A stretch of 60,000 nucleotides of DNA, taken from Prorocentrum cordatum. Lineage: Eukaryota; Sar; Dinophyceae; Prorocentrales; Prorocentraceae. This document shows positions 21,381 through 32,559 of this stretch, in pieces. Numbering within the stretch: the first letter of the stretch is position 1; the number at the start of each line of letters is the position of its first letter. Below the pieces are notes generated by a model, which was not told where the DNA came from, searched no databases, and saw only the letters and a list, made by a program, of their open reading frames with translations. The position numbers were made by a program, and so were the translations under genes. Where the stretch lies: NCBI GenBank assembly GCA_963575745.1, contig CAUYUJ010002113.1, positions 1,270,745 through 1,330,744 on the forward strand, read 5' to 3'.

Positions 21381-21619
21381 CCACCTTGGAGGCGATCGAT
21401 CAAAACAGGGACGAGCACTTTTCTCTGTCCCCCCGTCGGGTCCCGAAACCCTATGAAATTACAGTATGCGGCGCCTTTTCGGCTGCCCATCTTGGACGCC
21501 CTGACGACCCGCGGAACGGCCTCTCCAGGTCCAGGGGGAGGGGGTAGGGGGAGGGGTAAACCCCTTCCCGAAGGGGAAGAAAGGGGTTGAGGACAGAGAG
21601 GGCTCCCTAAACCACTCAC

Positions 21620-21832
21620 GCCCAGAGGGCTGGTGGGATTCGCTTTCGCTCGTAGGTAATATTTGCAATGTCCGCTGCATATCTGGCCATTGTCGATTTG
21701 GCGCGGAATCGGTTCTCCAGTTTGCTGGATAGAAGTGCCCATTCACCAATCCATGTTGACGGGCACGCGTCAATACTACCCGCATCGAATATCACTTCGT
21801 GTTTGGGCCAGGGGTTCCGGGCGAGCCTCACT
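21620..21832 (-). CDS. Exon with consensus GTGAGT donor, unknown protein
   Basis: 71 residues after GTGTCCCAG|, reading KHEVIFDAGSIDACPSTWIG..EWALLSSKLENRFRAKSTMA..RYAADIANITYERKRIPPALW, ending TGGGC|GTGAGT. The phase-2 donor matches the acceptor at 21048. A (TCC)n tract lies about 60 nt upstream of the acceptor on the coding strand (21972-21888). Mixed helix-forming composition; family not recognised. Confidence 0.6.
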
Positions 21833-21887
21833 CTGGGACACGCGCGACGATTCATGCAATCAGGCCAAGAAAATCCCACCAGGAGGA

Positions 21888-21972
21888 GGAGGGCGAGGAG
21901 GGGGAGGAGGAGGAGGAGGAGGAGGAGGAGGAGGAGGAGGAGGAGGAGGAGGAGGAGGAGGAGGAGGAGGAG
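21888..21972. repeat. (GGA)n microsatellite
   Basis: About 28 GGA units. On the minus strand it is a TCC tract in the intron just before the exon at 21832. Confidence 0.95.
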
Positions 21973-22046
21973 GGCATTGGGGGAGAAAGGTCGGGCGTTG
22001 CTTAACGGAGGGCAGGAAACGGGGAGGGCGAAGCAGAGTGCACCTT

Positions 22047-22514
22047 CCGAGCACCCGCGGGGCCCCCGGACGGTCGTGCGCGTCTGCACAACCAGCATCT
22101 CGCGGCGGGGGAGGCCCCGGCGACGCGGCATGCCTGGAAAAAAGGACAGCGCGCCGCTCCGCTCCGCGAGACGGGAGGCGTGGCAAAGCTCGGGGAGTTG
22201 ACGCCTGGGGGGCTGGGGCGTGGATCGCGTGGCGCGCCGCAGCGTGGCGGGCCAGAAACCGCGGAGCGACACGCGAGGCCAGAGCTCCTGACCGCGGGGC
22301 CCTGTTCATGTAACACTCGACCCCACCGCCTCCCCGGCTCGCGCAACAGCCGCACGCGGCTGGCTCTCCCGGCGGCTCCTGGCGCAGGAGAGTCGGCGCC
22401 ACGCATCGAGGACGGCGTCCCCGTGGGCGGAGCCGAAGCTGGGTGCGTGCAGCAGGCTCCGCAACCCCCGCTTGCCACCCACCCACAGGGAAGGCAGGCA
22501 GAGGGGGCGGCCAT
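22047..22514 (-). CDS. Candidate first exon (MAAPSACLPCGWVASGG..)
   Basis: Opens with ATG at 22514 and stays open with about 85% G/C third positions to an AAG|GTGCAC donor-like site near 22047. Cys-, Pro-, Ser- and Arg-rich. The phase at that donor does not fit the next acceptor perfectly, so the exact exon end is uncertain. No signal peptide or domain recognised. Confidence 0.35.
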
Positions 22515-22519
22515 CTCAG

Positions 22520-23170
22520 AAGGCTAAGAAGGCATTATAAGAGGCCTCTTCTGAGCCTTTCCCGAAGCCACACAGGGCTTCTCAAAAGGCTGGAGGGCTT
22601 CCGAACAGCCCGCCGCCTCCTGAGAAGGCTTGCCTCCTCTCTCACTTTCCCCCTCGGCGCGTCGCAGAAGGGAGGAGGGGGCACGATCTTTTTGGCAACG
22701 TCGCTGGTGAGCGGCTGCAGCATGCCCTGGTACCCGACCGCCTGGGGGCACGGGGGCTACCTCTTCCTTTTTGCTGATACGCGGCCACCACCTCCCAACC
22801 CCGCGCCTCCTCCTTCCCCCGCCTCCCTCCGTCCTTCCTGTTGCCCCCTCCCTCCTGGCCTCATGCCTCGTCCATCGGCTCGCGCCCGCTGCGTCATATA
22901 TCCATCCTCTTCCCTCTCGGCATTATCCCTCTCATGTTCTTCTTCCCTCTCCCTTCTCATCACAACATCCTTCTCGTCGTGTGCCTGGTTTCCTCTTTCT
23001 CCATACGGCATTGTCATAATCATCCGCCTCTTCCCCCTGTTCCGTTTCCTTCCCTACCACCGTCTTTCGTCCACCTCCACGTCCGCGCGCCAGCAACGAG
23101 TCGACACCTGCCGACTGTGCAACTTTACCGTCCTTGGCAAAGACTACTGGACGCGCACGACCTGCACTTC
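22520..23170. other. No gene; GAAGGCTT-rich then pyrimidine-rich spacer
   Basis: 22520-22640 holds many AGAAGGC / GCCTTCT motifs that can pair with each other. 22790-23080 is CT-rich. Nothing coding recognised. Confidence 0.4.
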
Positions 23171-23176
23171 AACGCG

Positions 23177-26078
23177 CTATTCTTTCCGCACGTGCGCAGT
23201 CTTTTCTACGCAAGTGCGGATGTTGAAAGCTCCCTCCCGCGCGCGCCCGAAAACGAGCGCGCTCCCCAACTGCGCGCCGTGAGACCGCACTGCATGCAAT
23301 CTGCGCATGCCATTTTCGCATCCATCGCGAAGCGCCCCGTCTCCTGCTGGCGGCCGATGAATTTCAGCCGGGGGAATTGTGTCTAGCAGGCAGCGCGCAT
23401 CAACTCTCGCCCAAATCGCACGGCTGCATCCGCCACCGCTCACTGCGATCGGGCCGCGTTTGGCGCATTCTACACATGCCGCGATCGCGCCTTTCTTTTT
23501 TCCACTGGGCCTGCCCTTGTCGCGCAACCAAATGCCCCGTGTCTCAGACCTCCCAACCCCCGCAACCAGGTGCGCGGCGCGTCCGCGGCTTCGCTTCCTC
23601 ATGCGATTTGCTCGTTCGCAATTCGTTTGTTCGCAAGGCCGATTTCCCCCGCTTCCATGCGCATTTCCGGCGGAGCCTTTCCCCGGCCTCCATCGCTGCG
23701 TTTCTTCTGCGCCTCTAACGTCCTTGCCCGTTTCCATGACGGCGCCAAGTACTTCTCGCTTGAACGCCGCGTTCTGCCCGCGCTCTCGCCCCACGCCGCA
23801 ACCAGCTGCGAGGCGCGCGCCGCGCAGCGACGTGGCTGCACGTAGCGCAGCGCATACATAGCTGCATGCCGCGCATTGCGCCCGTGGCCAGTTTCGTCCG
23901 GAAACGTCATTGGTTCAACGCTCGGGCACCCCGCGCGCGAGCGGGTCCCGGGGCCACGCCGCTGCCGGCGGCGGCGGGCGCGGTCCTGCCCGGCGCGGCG
24001 ACGCCCATTCAACCGTGAATCGGCGAGGCGGCCTGCCAATGGTGAGCCGCACGAGAATGGGGCGCCGGCGCCGGAGCGGGCGAGCGCGGAAACCACGGGG
24101 CTGCTCCTCCTGCGGAAGGACGCAGCGGCATTGGCGTGGCGCGCGCTTGCCCCCAGGGCGGCGGGGCCCGCGACGGCCCCCGGCGACGCGGCAGTTCTCC
24201 GGCGCCGGCGACGTCGCCCGCGGGGGGGGTGTTGGGCGCGCGCTTGGGATTGCTGCGCCATGCCCGACGGTGCGCGCCAGGCGTTGCCGCGCCGACGACC
24301 GCGGGGCTCGCGCGCGCGGGCGTCGCCCATCGTCGGGGCCACGCATGGCAGGCCCGGCAGGCCTGTCGCGAGGCTGGGGCTGGCAGAGCACGCCTGCGGT
24401 GGGGCTCTTGGGCGCCCCTCACGGCGCCAGTGCGCCGCGGGCGCGCGCCCGCGGCGCGCCGCGAGCCTGGCCCTCCCGTTGGCTGGCCGACGCTGTCCCA
24501 ACGCCGCCGGCGCGGCGGCTTCATCGCGAGTGCGCCGCTGAGAAACTCAAGTTCAGATAGGGTCCAGCAAGGCGCGGCCTCGGGCCTGCGCCAACGCCGA
24601 CCTTCGCTGCTGAACAAGCCGCCGGCGCGCCCCAGCGCGTGCCGAGGCAAGGGGGCCCCGACGTCTCCTGCCTGCTGCGCAACGAACAGACTATAATATT
24701 CCATTTACTTTATATGCTCCGAATATATCTCGGCTACGCTACGTCTCCAATTTCCGCGCCGTTCCCCCCGTCGCCGTCGCGCGTCGCTGCGCCGTCGCAC
24801 GTCGCTGCACTGCCTTCCGCTCTGGTCGCCCGCGCCTCGCGCGCGCCGCGCCATTCCTCGCCCTGGCCCATCTTCTCCGCGACGCATGCTCGGCGAGACG
24901 CCAGCGCGCCCTTCGCAGGAACTCATATTGCGTGGAACGCCCCCTCCAGCAGCCGTTGCCAGCGCCGCCCGCGCTCGTCTCGCGGCGCCAACTTCGCCCC
25001 CCAGTCTCCCCGGCCCACGGCGTCTCCCCCGAGGGCCACCCATGACTTCTTCCCGCCAGCCATCTCGCCCTCGGCGCCCTGCGCCCCGTCCGACGGGCAG
25101 AACAGTCGGTGCCCCCGCCGTCGCGCGCGCGATGGCCGCGTGAACGGACGCCCACTGAACGCCGCGCCCCTTCCCCCCAGGTCCGCCATCGCTTCAGCCG
25201 CTGCCCGCCCCCTGCACGGCGCGCGACGCCACTGCCAAAGACGGCGCGACCATGAACTGAATGCGCGTCGCACTCTGCATAAGCCCCTTTCGACGCCCGA
25301 CCAAAAACCACCGGCCCCCCCCGACGAGGGGGAAAGCGGGCGCAATCCACGCCCCAGCCTAGTAGACGCCAATCGCCCGCTTGAAAGTCCGACGCCATGA
25401 CTCTGGGCAGTGCAACAAACCTCGCCCTCGACCCCCTGCGCCCCCGCCCTCGTGCAAAGCACCCCCGCAAATCGTTGCCGCGCGGCCCCGCATGAGCCGA
25501 TTGCTCGACCAGTGCAAATGGCCCCCCGACGAAACGGGCATGCCCTTCGCCAGTGAGAGCCCCCCCAACACAGTCGCGCACTCCTCGACGAGGTAGCCCA
25601 GCCACCTTCTTGTGTCAACAACCGTGCACGGCCGACTTCTCCACCCCATGGCGCGCGCCATGTATCGCTGCGATCCAAGGCAACTGCTGCCCTTGCTCCT
25701 TCGCCCATTGCGCAAGTCTCTGCGTCATGACGCGGCACCCCTGATTAGCATAAATCGCGCCGGCGCCAACAAACTTCTCCTCCCAGAATCGTTCCTCGTC
25801 CGACGCAGTCGCGACAAACTTCCTTTTTCCTCGCAATGCTTTGCAGGAGTCACATTCTACACCGACATTCGTTCGCCACTTCTCCCAACGTTCTCCCTGC
25901 AACGCTCGTCGCGGCACCGTGATGCGCAGTCCACCCACGACCCTGGCACGTCGGCCGGCTGGCCGCAGAAAAACGAGCACGTCCGCAGCGTCAACGCCCC
26001 TCGCCGCAACTCGTCTGGGATCCCAAAGAACCAATCGACCTGGTCCTCCACCCGTTTGCACTCCGTCAGTTCCGCCAT
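23177..26078 (-). pseudogene. 2.9-kb intronless coding relic with frameshifts
   Basis: On the minus strand, high third-position GC moves between frames without introns. Segments: 26078-25857 (ATG; MAELTECKRVEDQVDWFFGI, Cys-rich), 25863-25615 (SDEERFWEEKFVGAGAIYAN), about 25625-25360 (DTRRWLGYLVEECATVLGGL), about 25240-24760 (KKSWVALGGDAVGRGDWGAK, one internal TGA), 24501-23599 (300 codons; ends MRMEAGEIGLANKRIANEQI), 23640-23177 (CVECAKRGPIAVSGGGCSRA, ends TAG). Several +1/-1 shifts and stops break it. Large, intronless and decayed suggests a retrocopied gene or a mobile-element protein. I see no reverse transcriptase YxDD or integrase motif, so I give no function. Confidence 0.5.
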
Positions 26079-26868
26079 CTCCTGCTATGTCCCTCCAGCC
26101 CGCGTTCCCTAGAATAGATGTTGCCCGTGATCCTTCGTGGCCCCCAGCGCGCATTTCCCCGCCATCTTCGGGTACGGCGTGGGAACCGCACTGATGGTTG
26201 TCCCCGGACGGCGGCTCCAGTTGCTAGACTCCGCAGAACAACACGTTCACCCCCCTGAATGGACGGTCCACGGCGTCCCCTCCGACATCCGCGGCGCTGG
26301 ATGCTGACGCGCAGCCCCGCATCTGCGACTCGAGCTCTGCCAGAAGCTCGCGCTCACCATGCTGACCTCTCCTCCGCGCCCCCTGTGCGCGCGCGGGCAG
26401 GGAGGGAGCGTCACAGCCAGCCTGTGCTCAGGCCAGCCTGACTCGGATGCCTGAGGTCGCCTAGTGTTGTGAGACTACGGGGGGACGTTAGAGATCCACC
26501 CGCAACAACCCAACGATCCATCAACAACGGTCCAACGATCCAACGATACGGCGACGTTGTGTAGTCCGGACAACACCAACGATCCATCTACAACGGCCTA
26601 GCCAGGCCCGGCCATGTCAATGCCGGCCAGGTCAATCTTCGGCCCAACATTTGGATTCCCATTCTGGTTGCCAACATGTGCGCGCCATTCAAATAAGGGG
26701 GTCGGCGGTTGTGGCGTAAGCTTGTATAAACTGAAACCATCACGGTCTTCCCAAGAGACTCCGGAGCTCCCGGGAAGCTTTTGCGCGCAAACCTCCAGGG
26801 GCCTCTGTAAATGCCAACCAGGAAAACGCCAACACCGTCCAAACCCCCGAACAAAGTGCGCGCACGAA

Positions 26869-27035
26869 GCCTCTGGGGCCTGCATCATCCCCGCGGATGC
26901 CACGCTGAAGTTCATGGCGGACGCGTACCACGACGTCTCCAGGAAGGACTGCTTCTTCATCCTCGGCGAGAGCTCGCGCGCGTACGACGCTGAGGGCGCG
27001 GGCGCGGAGACACGGGGCTCTGGGATGTGGGGGGC
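26869..27035 (+). CDS. Plus-strand exon, unknown protein
   Basis: Reads ASGACIIPADATLKFMADAY..HDVSRKDCFFILGESSRAYD..AEGAGAE with nearly all codons ending in G or C, and closes at GGGGC|GTGAGG, a consensus-like donor. The acceptor is probably CACGAAG| or the CCAG near 26820. It is one of few plus-strand exon candidates. The continuation is not certain; a frame through 27180-27404 (QTPQDLLAARRRLARPAKGF) may be a following exon. No family recognised. Confidence 0.5.
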
Positions 27036-27179
27036 GTGAGGGAGAGGGGGGGAGGGAGGGACGGAGAACCGAGCATGGCGCCGAGAGGGCTTTGCCCTAA
27101 GCCATGGACTCCGCCCAGGAGTAGGCAGAAGGCCCCACAGCACTCAAGTGCCACCTGCCACAGCCACGCCACGACAGTG

Positions 27180-27404
27180 CACGGACAACCGAGTGGCGCT
27201 GCTGACGCCATGGCGATGGGCCAACTTCAGACCCCCAACGCAAGCAGATGCCATGCTCAGACCCCGCAAGACCTCCTTGCCGCAAGACGCCGCCTCGCAC
27301 GGCCTGCGAAAGGCTTCCGCCGGACTTCCGCCCCCCGCGCGACCACGGACATAGCACCCAGAAGCAGCGCACCCCTCGGGAGCGTGGCGTTGACGTCCAT
27401 GTGA
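27180..27404 (+). CDS. Possible following exon
   Basis: An open plus frame with moderate third-position GC, containing GQPSGAADAMAMGQLQTPNA and QTPQDLLAARRRLARPAKGF, ending at TGA. Placed only by codon bias and proximity to 26869-27035. Confidence 0.25.
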   Translation, partial: HGQPSGAADAMAMGQLQTPNASRCHAQTPQDLLAARRRLARPAKGFRRTSAPRATTDIAPRSSAPLGSVALTSM

Positions 27405-27764
27405 ACACAGACGCCCGGAGCCCCAGGAGGAGCAACAAGCGGGCCGAAGATGGCGAGGACGATGGGAGGGACGAGGGAGGTGGAGGGCGAAAGCCGAAGG
27501 AATTCATGTGTTGCCCCCGCCCTCACCCTCCCTCGCCTCCAGTCGGGCGCAAGCGGGAGGCAGCAAAAGCAAGATTAGCGCATCAGCCCACGCAACGGGT
27601 TTTCCTGGCGCCTCCTAGCGCCAGACGCGCCAACGTGCATCGATGAAGACGACCAGTGGCGGGCCGAAACCGGCTGCACGCGGTAGAATTCGCAACAACT
27701 CTTTGCCATTATCCATCCCTTTGTCCGAGCCGTTTTTTCATTTCCGGTAGCGGTCGCTATCCTG

Positions 27765-27925
27765 GGGGGAGGGGGGGAGGGAGGGAGGGGGTGGGAGGGG
27801 GGGAGGGAGGAGGAGGATGAGGAGGGAGGAGGAGGAGGAGGGAGGAGGAGGAGGACGAGGAGGAGGAAGAGGAGGAGGAGAGGAGGAGGAGGAGGAGGAG
27901 GAGGAGCAGGAAGAGGAGCAGGAGG
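27765..27925. repeat. G/GA-rich tract with (GGA)n
   Basis: GGGAGG mixtures to 27815, then GGA units with AGGA interruptions. Confidence 0.9.
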
Positions 27926-28055
27926 AGGGGGTGGGGGCTGGTGGGGCCCCAGGTGACAGGAGCACGTCGGGGCGGGGGTGCGCTGCGATCGCCATGCTGC
28001 GCGCGCGAGCACCAGCAGGTGGGGAGGCCAGGCCCGCCCCCTGACGTAAGATCGT

Positions 28056-28222
28056 TACAGTCAACCCGTAGAATGAGGACGCACGATAAGGCTACAAGGG
28101 CCTTGGAGGGCCATGTCGACACTTTGCGAGCGGGGCGCGGCCAGCGAAAGCGGCCAAGGATGGGCCGACGGGGACGGATGCAAGGGTAACCCTGCTCATG
28201 TTTACAATACGGCTTGACTGCA
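28056..28222. mobile_element. Mariner-like TIR element, family A copy 2
   Basis: TACAGTCAACCCGTAGAATG start, inverse at the end (ACGGCTTGACTG). Shared core GGGGCGCGGCCAGCGAAAG and AAGGATGGGCCGA. Confidence 0.85.
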
Positions 28223-28306
28223 CTCTGTGAGTACGCGCCAGAGGACGCGCCGGGCCGTCGAGGGGTCGAGCCAAGCCCTGGCGGCCAGGACGAGCTGGGG
28301 GTCCCC

Positions 28307-28460
28307 TTAGGTCGGGCATGTCCTCCTGCAGGCGGGTTATGGACGCAAAAAACCAATCAACAAAAATCTAAAGATAGTCCAATATACCAAAAAAATCGTC
28401 CCCCGACTATTTTTGTTACTACCTCTGAACCTTCCTCCTGCAGAGGGGCACGCCCGCCTC
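28307..28460. mobile_element. TIR element, family B copy 2
   Basis: TTAGGTCGGGCATGTCCTCC left, CCTCCTGCAGAGGGGCACGC-CCG right. The core contains ACTATTTTTGTTA as in copy 1. Confidence 0.8.
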
Positions 28461-28620
28461 GAGGGTCCCGAGCCGGTGCGGTGACGGACCCGCGCGGTGG
28501 CCCCGGGATCCGGGCGCGGTCCGCCGCCCGAGGGCTCCGTGGCCAGAGGGGGGCCCCCGCGCCGTCGCCTGGGGCGGTCTCGGAGACTGGCCCAGCAGCC
28601 CGCCTGCCCGCTGAGGCCTC

Positions 28621-28809
28621 CCCCAAGGCGGGGTCCGAGCAGACGGGGTCGGAGGATCGTGCCGCACCGCCGATGCATCGGCGAGGCATCGCCGAGGCAT
28701 CGGCGATGTCGGCGTGGAGGAACTCGGGGCCCCACAGGAAGCCACGTCGCCGATGCATCGGCGCTGCGGCGCGATCCTCGGACCACATCTGCTCGGACTG
28801 CATTTGGGC
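28621..28809. mobile_element. Family I TIR element, copy 2
   Basis: Ends CCCCAAGGCGGGGTCCGAGC and the inverse of CGCCCAAATGCAGTCCGAGC. Inner GGAGGATCG and multiple GATGCATCGGCGA palindromes. No clear direct-repeat flank was found. Confidence 0.85.
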
Positions 28810-29135
28810 GACGAAGAGAAACGGGGCGGGGCTCAGCGACCTAATGCCGCGGCTTACGCGGGCCGCCAGCGCGGCACGCTACACATAGGAAACGAAGGCG
28901 CCTACGCGCCACATTGCGCAAGCAGCTTGTGCGTGAATGTCGGTGAAAACGAACCCCCTTCTATTCCGTCGCTCATTTGGAAGCCCGCGCCGCTCACTCA
29001 TCACACGGCTAGGGAGCAAACAAAAGGCGTACGCGCTCAACCACATACATGAACACGCCCCCCCGGTCCGCGAGACCAGCCGCGTGATACGAACGCTCGC
29101 TCAATGCATACTCTCGACACCACCATGGATACATG

Positions 29136-29312
29136 TACAGTCGGCCCGTATCAGAAGGATGCGCGATAAGGATACACGGGCCTTGGACGCCGATTTCGAC
29201 GGTTGTCGAGCGGGGCGCGGCCAACGAAAGTGCCCAGGGATGGGCCGAGGAGGCAAGGACGCAAAGGTACCCTTGAGAATGTTGCCCATCCTTGCTATGC
29301 GGGTTGACTGTA
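29136..29312. mobile_element. Mariner-like TIR element, family A copy 3
   Basis: Clean ends: ACATG|TACAGTCGGCCCGT and GCGGGTTGACTGTA|CGTG. The best-preserved TA-flanked copy. Confidence 0.9.
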
Positions 29313-29611
29313 CGTGTACGTCCCTCGTTCGCTCCTGAGCGGTGCCTTCGCCGCACTGCTCCAGGCCCAGACATCCAGCCGCTCCAATTTTTGTCGATGC
29401 GTGGGACCCCGAGGGTACGGACCACTCCCCGACAGTCGGGCCCCTGCAAGAAGGAACGGTCAATGAGGAACGAAGCCTCCTTCTGAACAAAGAAACGCCA
29501 GCGTGCACGAGGAGGGCGAGAGGAACAGCCACAGCGTGACCGCAGGAACAGTGCGCCCCTTCCGAAGCCAAAGCCGTCCTTATGTCAGCATCTTCAGGGG
29601 GAAAACAAACC

Positions 29612-29763
29612 TACCTCGCTCTTGACCACCCTCGCTTCCAAGAGATACCAGACGATGCCCAATTGCGGCCTGTACTGGTCCGGCCGCTTGACGAGGAGGC
29701 GCGTGGTATGGCTTGGTTTTGCCTGGAAGCGAAAGCGAGGAGGAGGAGGAGGAGGAGGAGGTA
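29612..29763. mobile_element. TIR element, family D copy 1, with GGA expansion in its right TIR
   Basis: Left CTACCTCGCTCTTGACCACC; right GCCTGGAAGCGAAAGCGAGG followed by eight GGA units (29737-29761), then GTAACTCACG. The copy at 30736 has GCGAGGTAGGTA there with no expansion, so the microsatellite arose inside the TIR. Confidence 0.85.
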
Positions 29764-29962
29764 ACTCACGCTCTGAATCTTGACTGCATAGGGCTGGCCT
29801 CTCGTCCCGGGCCGGCCCTCCGGCAAGGCCCGGCGAGGGCCCCCCCGAGGCCGACGGAGGCCCCAAATAGGGCGACGAACTCTATATACACCGACGCGCT
29901 TCTCCCGACCCCGCGCTGAAATGCGCACAGGAACGCGGATTCTGGGGCATGCGAGATCCTGG

Positions 29963-30148
29963 TGTACTCCAGATTTCGTAATAAACGGAGGGGGGTCTCA
30001 TTTCGGGGGGGGTCTCTTCCAGGCTATCTTGGAGGGCCTGGGGGGTCTGGGGACTATGTTTTGGAGGGTTCTCCCACGGGGGAGGTCTGAAATGGCTTGT
30101 CTTGGAGGGTCCAGACCCCCTCCCTTCTATTACGAAATCTGGAGTATA
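29963..30148. mobile_element. TIR element (family N)
   Basis: TGTACTCCAGATTTCGTAAT at the left and ATTACGAAATCTGGAGTATA at the right, with GGAGGGGGGTCT / AGACCCCCTCC continuing the pairing. The interior is G-rich. Confidence 0.85.
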
Positions 30149-30324
30149 CGTGTTTCGTGGTTTCCCTCGGACAGCGGGGGAAAAGTGTACACCACACCAC
30201 CCCAGCGTCGTCCTCGACCCTCAAAACGTCCGGGGGGTGACAAGCAGCCCGCCATTGGTACGTACTGTATACGTTCCGGTTCCCGACGAGACCGCGCGCT
30301 CCAATCCTTGCGGCGGGGGTCGTC

Positions 30325-30352
30325 GGAGCTCTCTCTCTCTCTCTCTCTCTCG
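30325..30352. repeat. (CT)n microsatellite
   Basis: About 13 CT units. Confidence 0.9.
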
Positions 30353-30502
30353 CGAGGGGGGGGGGCCGGACGCGGGGGGCCGAGCCTCCGGGAGCGGGAG
30401 GGGCCCCGCGGGGAGCTCTGGGGAGCTCCTCTCGGGGGCCCCCCGCAGGGTGATGCACCAGACGAGGCCCCTGCTCCCCTGGGAGGGGGCCCAATGCTTT
30501 CT

Positions 30503-30663
30503 GCCGGGCGCGTCCCCCCTACGGGGGGGACTTCCGACGACAAATAAGAGGTACTCCAGAACTGCTCACAAGATGCCCAGAATATTCCAAAAGTAGGCCC
30601 CAGGCTATGTTGGGGACTACTTTTGAGTATTCCCCCCTTGTGGAGGGACAGGCCCGACTTATA
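30503..30663. mobile_element. TIR element, family B copy 3
   Basis: Left CCGGGCGCGTCCCCCCTACG, right CCTTGTGGAGGGACAGGCCC-GACTTA. The middle contains CAAATAAGAGGTACTCCAGA. Confidence 0.8.
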
Positions 30664-30735
30664 ACCCAAACTGGGAGGGCCAACGACAGCAGGGATCCAC
30701 GGGGGTGGGGCTCTTCTCTAGGGGGCAAACAAACC

Positions 30736-30869
30736 TACCTCGCTTTTGACCACCCTCGCTTCCAAGAGGTACCAAGCGATGCCAAGCTGCGGCCTGTACT
30801 GGTCAGGCCGGTTGACGGGGAGGCGCGTGGTATGACTTGGTTTTGCCTGGAAGCGAAAGCGAGGTAGGT
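30736..30869. mobile_element. TIR element, family D copy 2
   Basis: TACCTCGCTTTTGACCACCC left, inverse GAAGCGAAAGCGAGGTAGGT right. Homology with 29612-29763 extends into both flanks (CAAACAAACC; TCACGCTCTGA). Confidence 0.85.
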
Positions 30870-31237
30870 AATTCACGCTCTGATTCTCTGCAGGCGCCTC
30901 GAGCCCAGCCGCCCAGGCTCACTGCCCCTGCTGCCAGGACTGACTACCTACCAGACCACCCCAACCCAACCCAAAGACCTGAATTTGACCCGAATTTCGG
31001 GTCGGGGCCCTCAGCGAGACCACCCCAACCCAACCCAAAGGCTCGAATCAGACCCAAAAATTTCGGGTTGGGGGGGGATACGGGCTCCATGTGTCCTTTC
31101 CATGTTCCCAGGCCCCCCCCCCCACTGGAGATGGAGGGCAAACGGAGGCCTTCGGGTTGGCTTGGGGTGGTTTGGTGGGTGGTGAAAGACGGGACCCTCA
31201 GCGAGGCCACGTCTGCACTCCGTGCTCAGGGCTCACA

Positions 31238-31402
31238 TGAAGGGGCCCCAGGACACACAAATAAATACACACATAGCAGCATTCCCCAGATTTTCCTATA
31301 TTTTATGTTTTTTTTCTTCCCCCCACTTCCCATAGTTCCCCATCTTTTCCTGGGGATCGACGATTCATTATGTCTGTGTGTTTTTGTCCCCTCCTGATAA
31401 CA
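31238..31402. mobile_element. Family K element, copy 2
   Basis: Starts TGAAGGGGCCCCAGGACACA, ends TTGTCCCCTCCTGATAACA. Shares CCCACTTCCCATA and ACGATTCATTATGTCTGTGT with copy 1. It ends in ACAG and is followed at once by the plus-strand exon candidate at 31404. Confidence 0.8.
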
Positions 31403-31403
31403 G

Positions 31404-31803
31404 GGGCTCTCTCGTCCTCGCTGCTGGGTGCCCAGGCGGGGCGCCCTCTCGGCGCCCCCCGGGCCGCCCGCGCGCCCCGGCGTGCGGAGCGGCGCCACGC
31501 GCGCGGCGCCGCGCGCGCGCCGGGCGCGGGGCCCTCTTCTCCTCCGCGCGGCACCGCGGCGAGGGCGAGGCCAGGCTGGGCCGGAGCTCTGCCCGGAGGC
31601 CCTGGAGCCAGAGCCGTGCTCCCAGCTCTTGGGGGGCGCAGCCTTCGCTTCCGCCGCCTCCCGCCGCCCTGCCGCCGGTCGGTCCCAGCAAGAACAACGC
31701 TCCCGCTCGAGGCTGGCGCGCGCGGAACTCCAAGAACCTTGGCAAGTGTTGGCCAGCGTGGACCTCAAACAAGAAGGCGATCCTGCTATCAGAAGCGCGG
31801 CTA
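31404..31803 (+). CDS. Exon candidate after family K element, unknown protein
   Basis: Plus frame open from the CAG at the element's right end to AG|GTCAGG near 31803. The second half is protein-like (RSRLARAELQEPWQVLASVD..LKQEGDPAIRSAA) with good third-position GC; the first half is Arg/Pro/Ala-rich. Minus frames here are also open because of GC content, so the strand is not certain. Confidence 0.35.
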
Positions 31804-31937
31804 GGTCAGGCAGAGTCCCCTCAGAACTCGTCACCGTAGCCTTCCTCCTCGCCCTCCCCCATCAGCGGTCTCGATGCCTGGTTCTGCTCCCGCCGACCCT
31901 CCGCCGGCGTTCGTCGAGGAAGAGACGACAACTCCTG

Positions 31938-32049
31938 GAGGAGGAGGAGGAGGAGGGGGAGGAGGAGGAGGAGGAGGAGGAGGAGGAGGAGGAGGAGGAG
32001 GGAAGGAGGAGGAGGGAAGGAGGAGGAGGAGGAGGAGGAGGAGGAGGAA
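31938..32049. repeat. (GGA)n microsatellite
   Basis: Two long runs separated by GGGAAGGA. Confidence 0.95.
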
Positions 32050-32559
32050 GTCCATCCTCGAAAGCAAGGCCCCTTCTGGAACACGCCAAGTGGGGGGGCG
32101 ATAAAGAAAAGGTGGGGACGAGTGGAGTCCTTCTCGGGCCCTGAAGCCCCCCATTTGGGGCCCGAGAGGGCCCCTGTTCTGCAGCCCTCGCTGCCCAATT
32201 GTTTATCGACCCTGCGTTCATCATTCGCGCCCCAGAGGACGAGGATACATCCATGAGATCCGGTAGTTCTGGAGGATGTTGCTGCTGCTGTTGCTGCTTC
32301 TTCGCAGCGGCACCGTCCGAAGACAATCGTCTCAACTTTTTTGTAGCTTCAGCGCAGCGTTCCGCGTCAGCGGTCGGCATCGCAATCCAAAAGGGAGTTC
32401 AATACTAGTGGTCAATCCCTGCGCTACGGGCAAATGGTTGAGAGGAAACACCTGTTTGATATTACACGGGTGTGGCTCTGAGGCGCCATGTGCTACGGCC
32501 CAGGTCATGCAAATATTCGCTTTGATCTCGTTTCGCTCCATATTCGAGGGCTCAGGTCT

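Noticed and set aside
23177-26078. Assignment of the coding relic to a reverse transcriptase or other named transposon protein
   Set aside because: No YxDD box, integrase or zinc-knuckle pattern could be read in any of the shifted frames.
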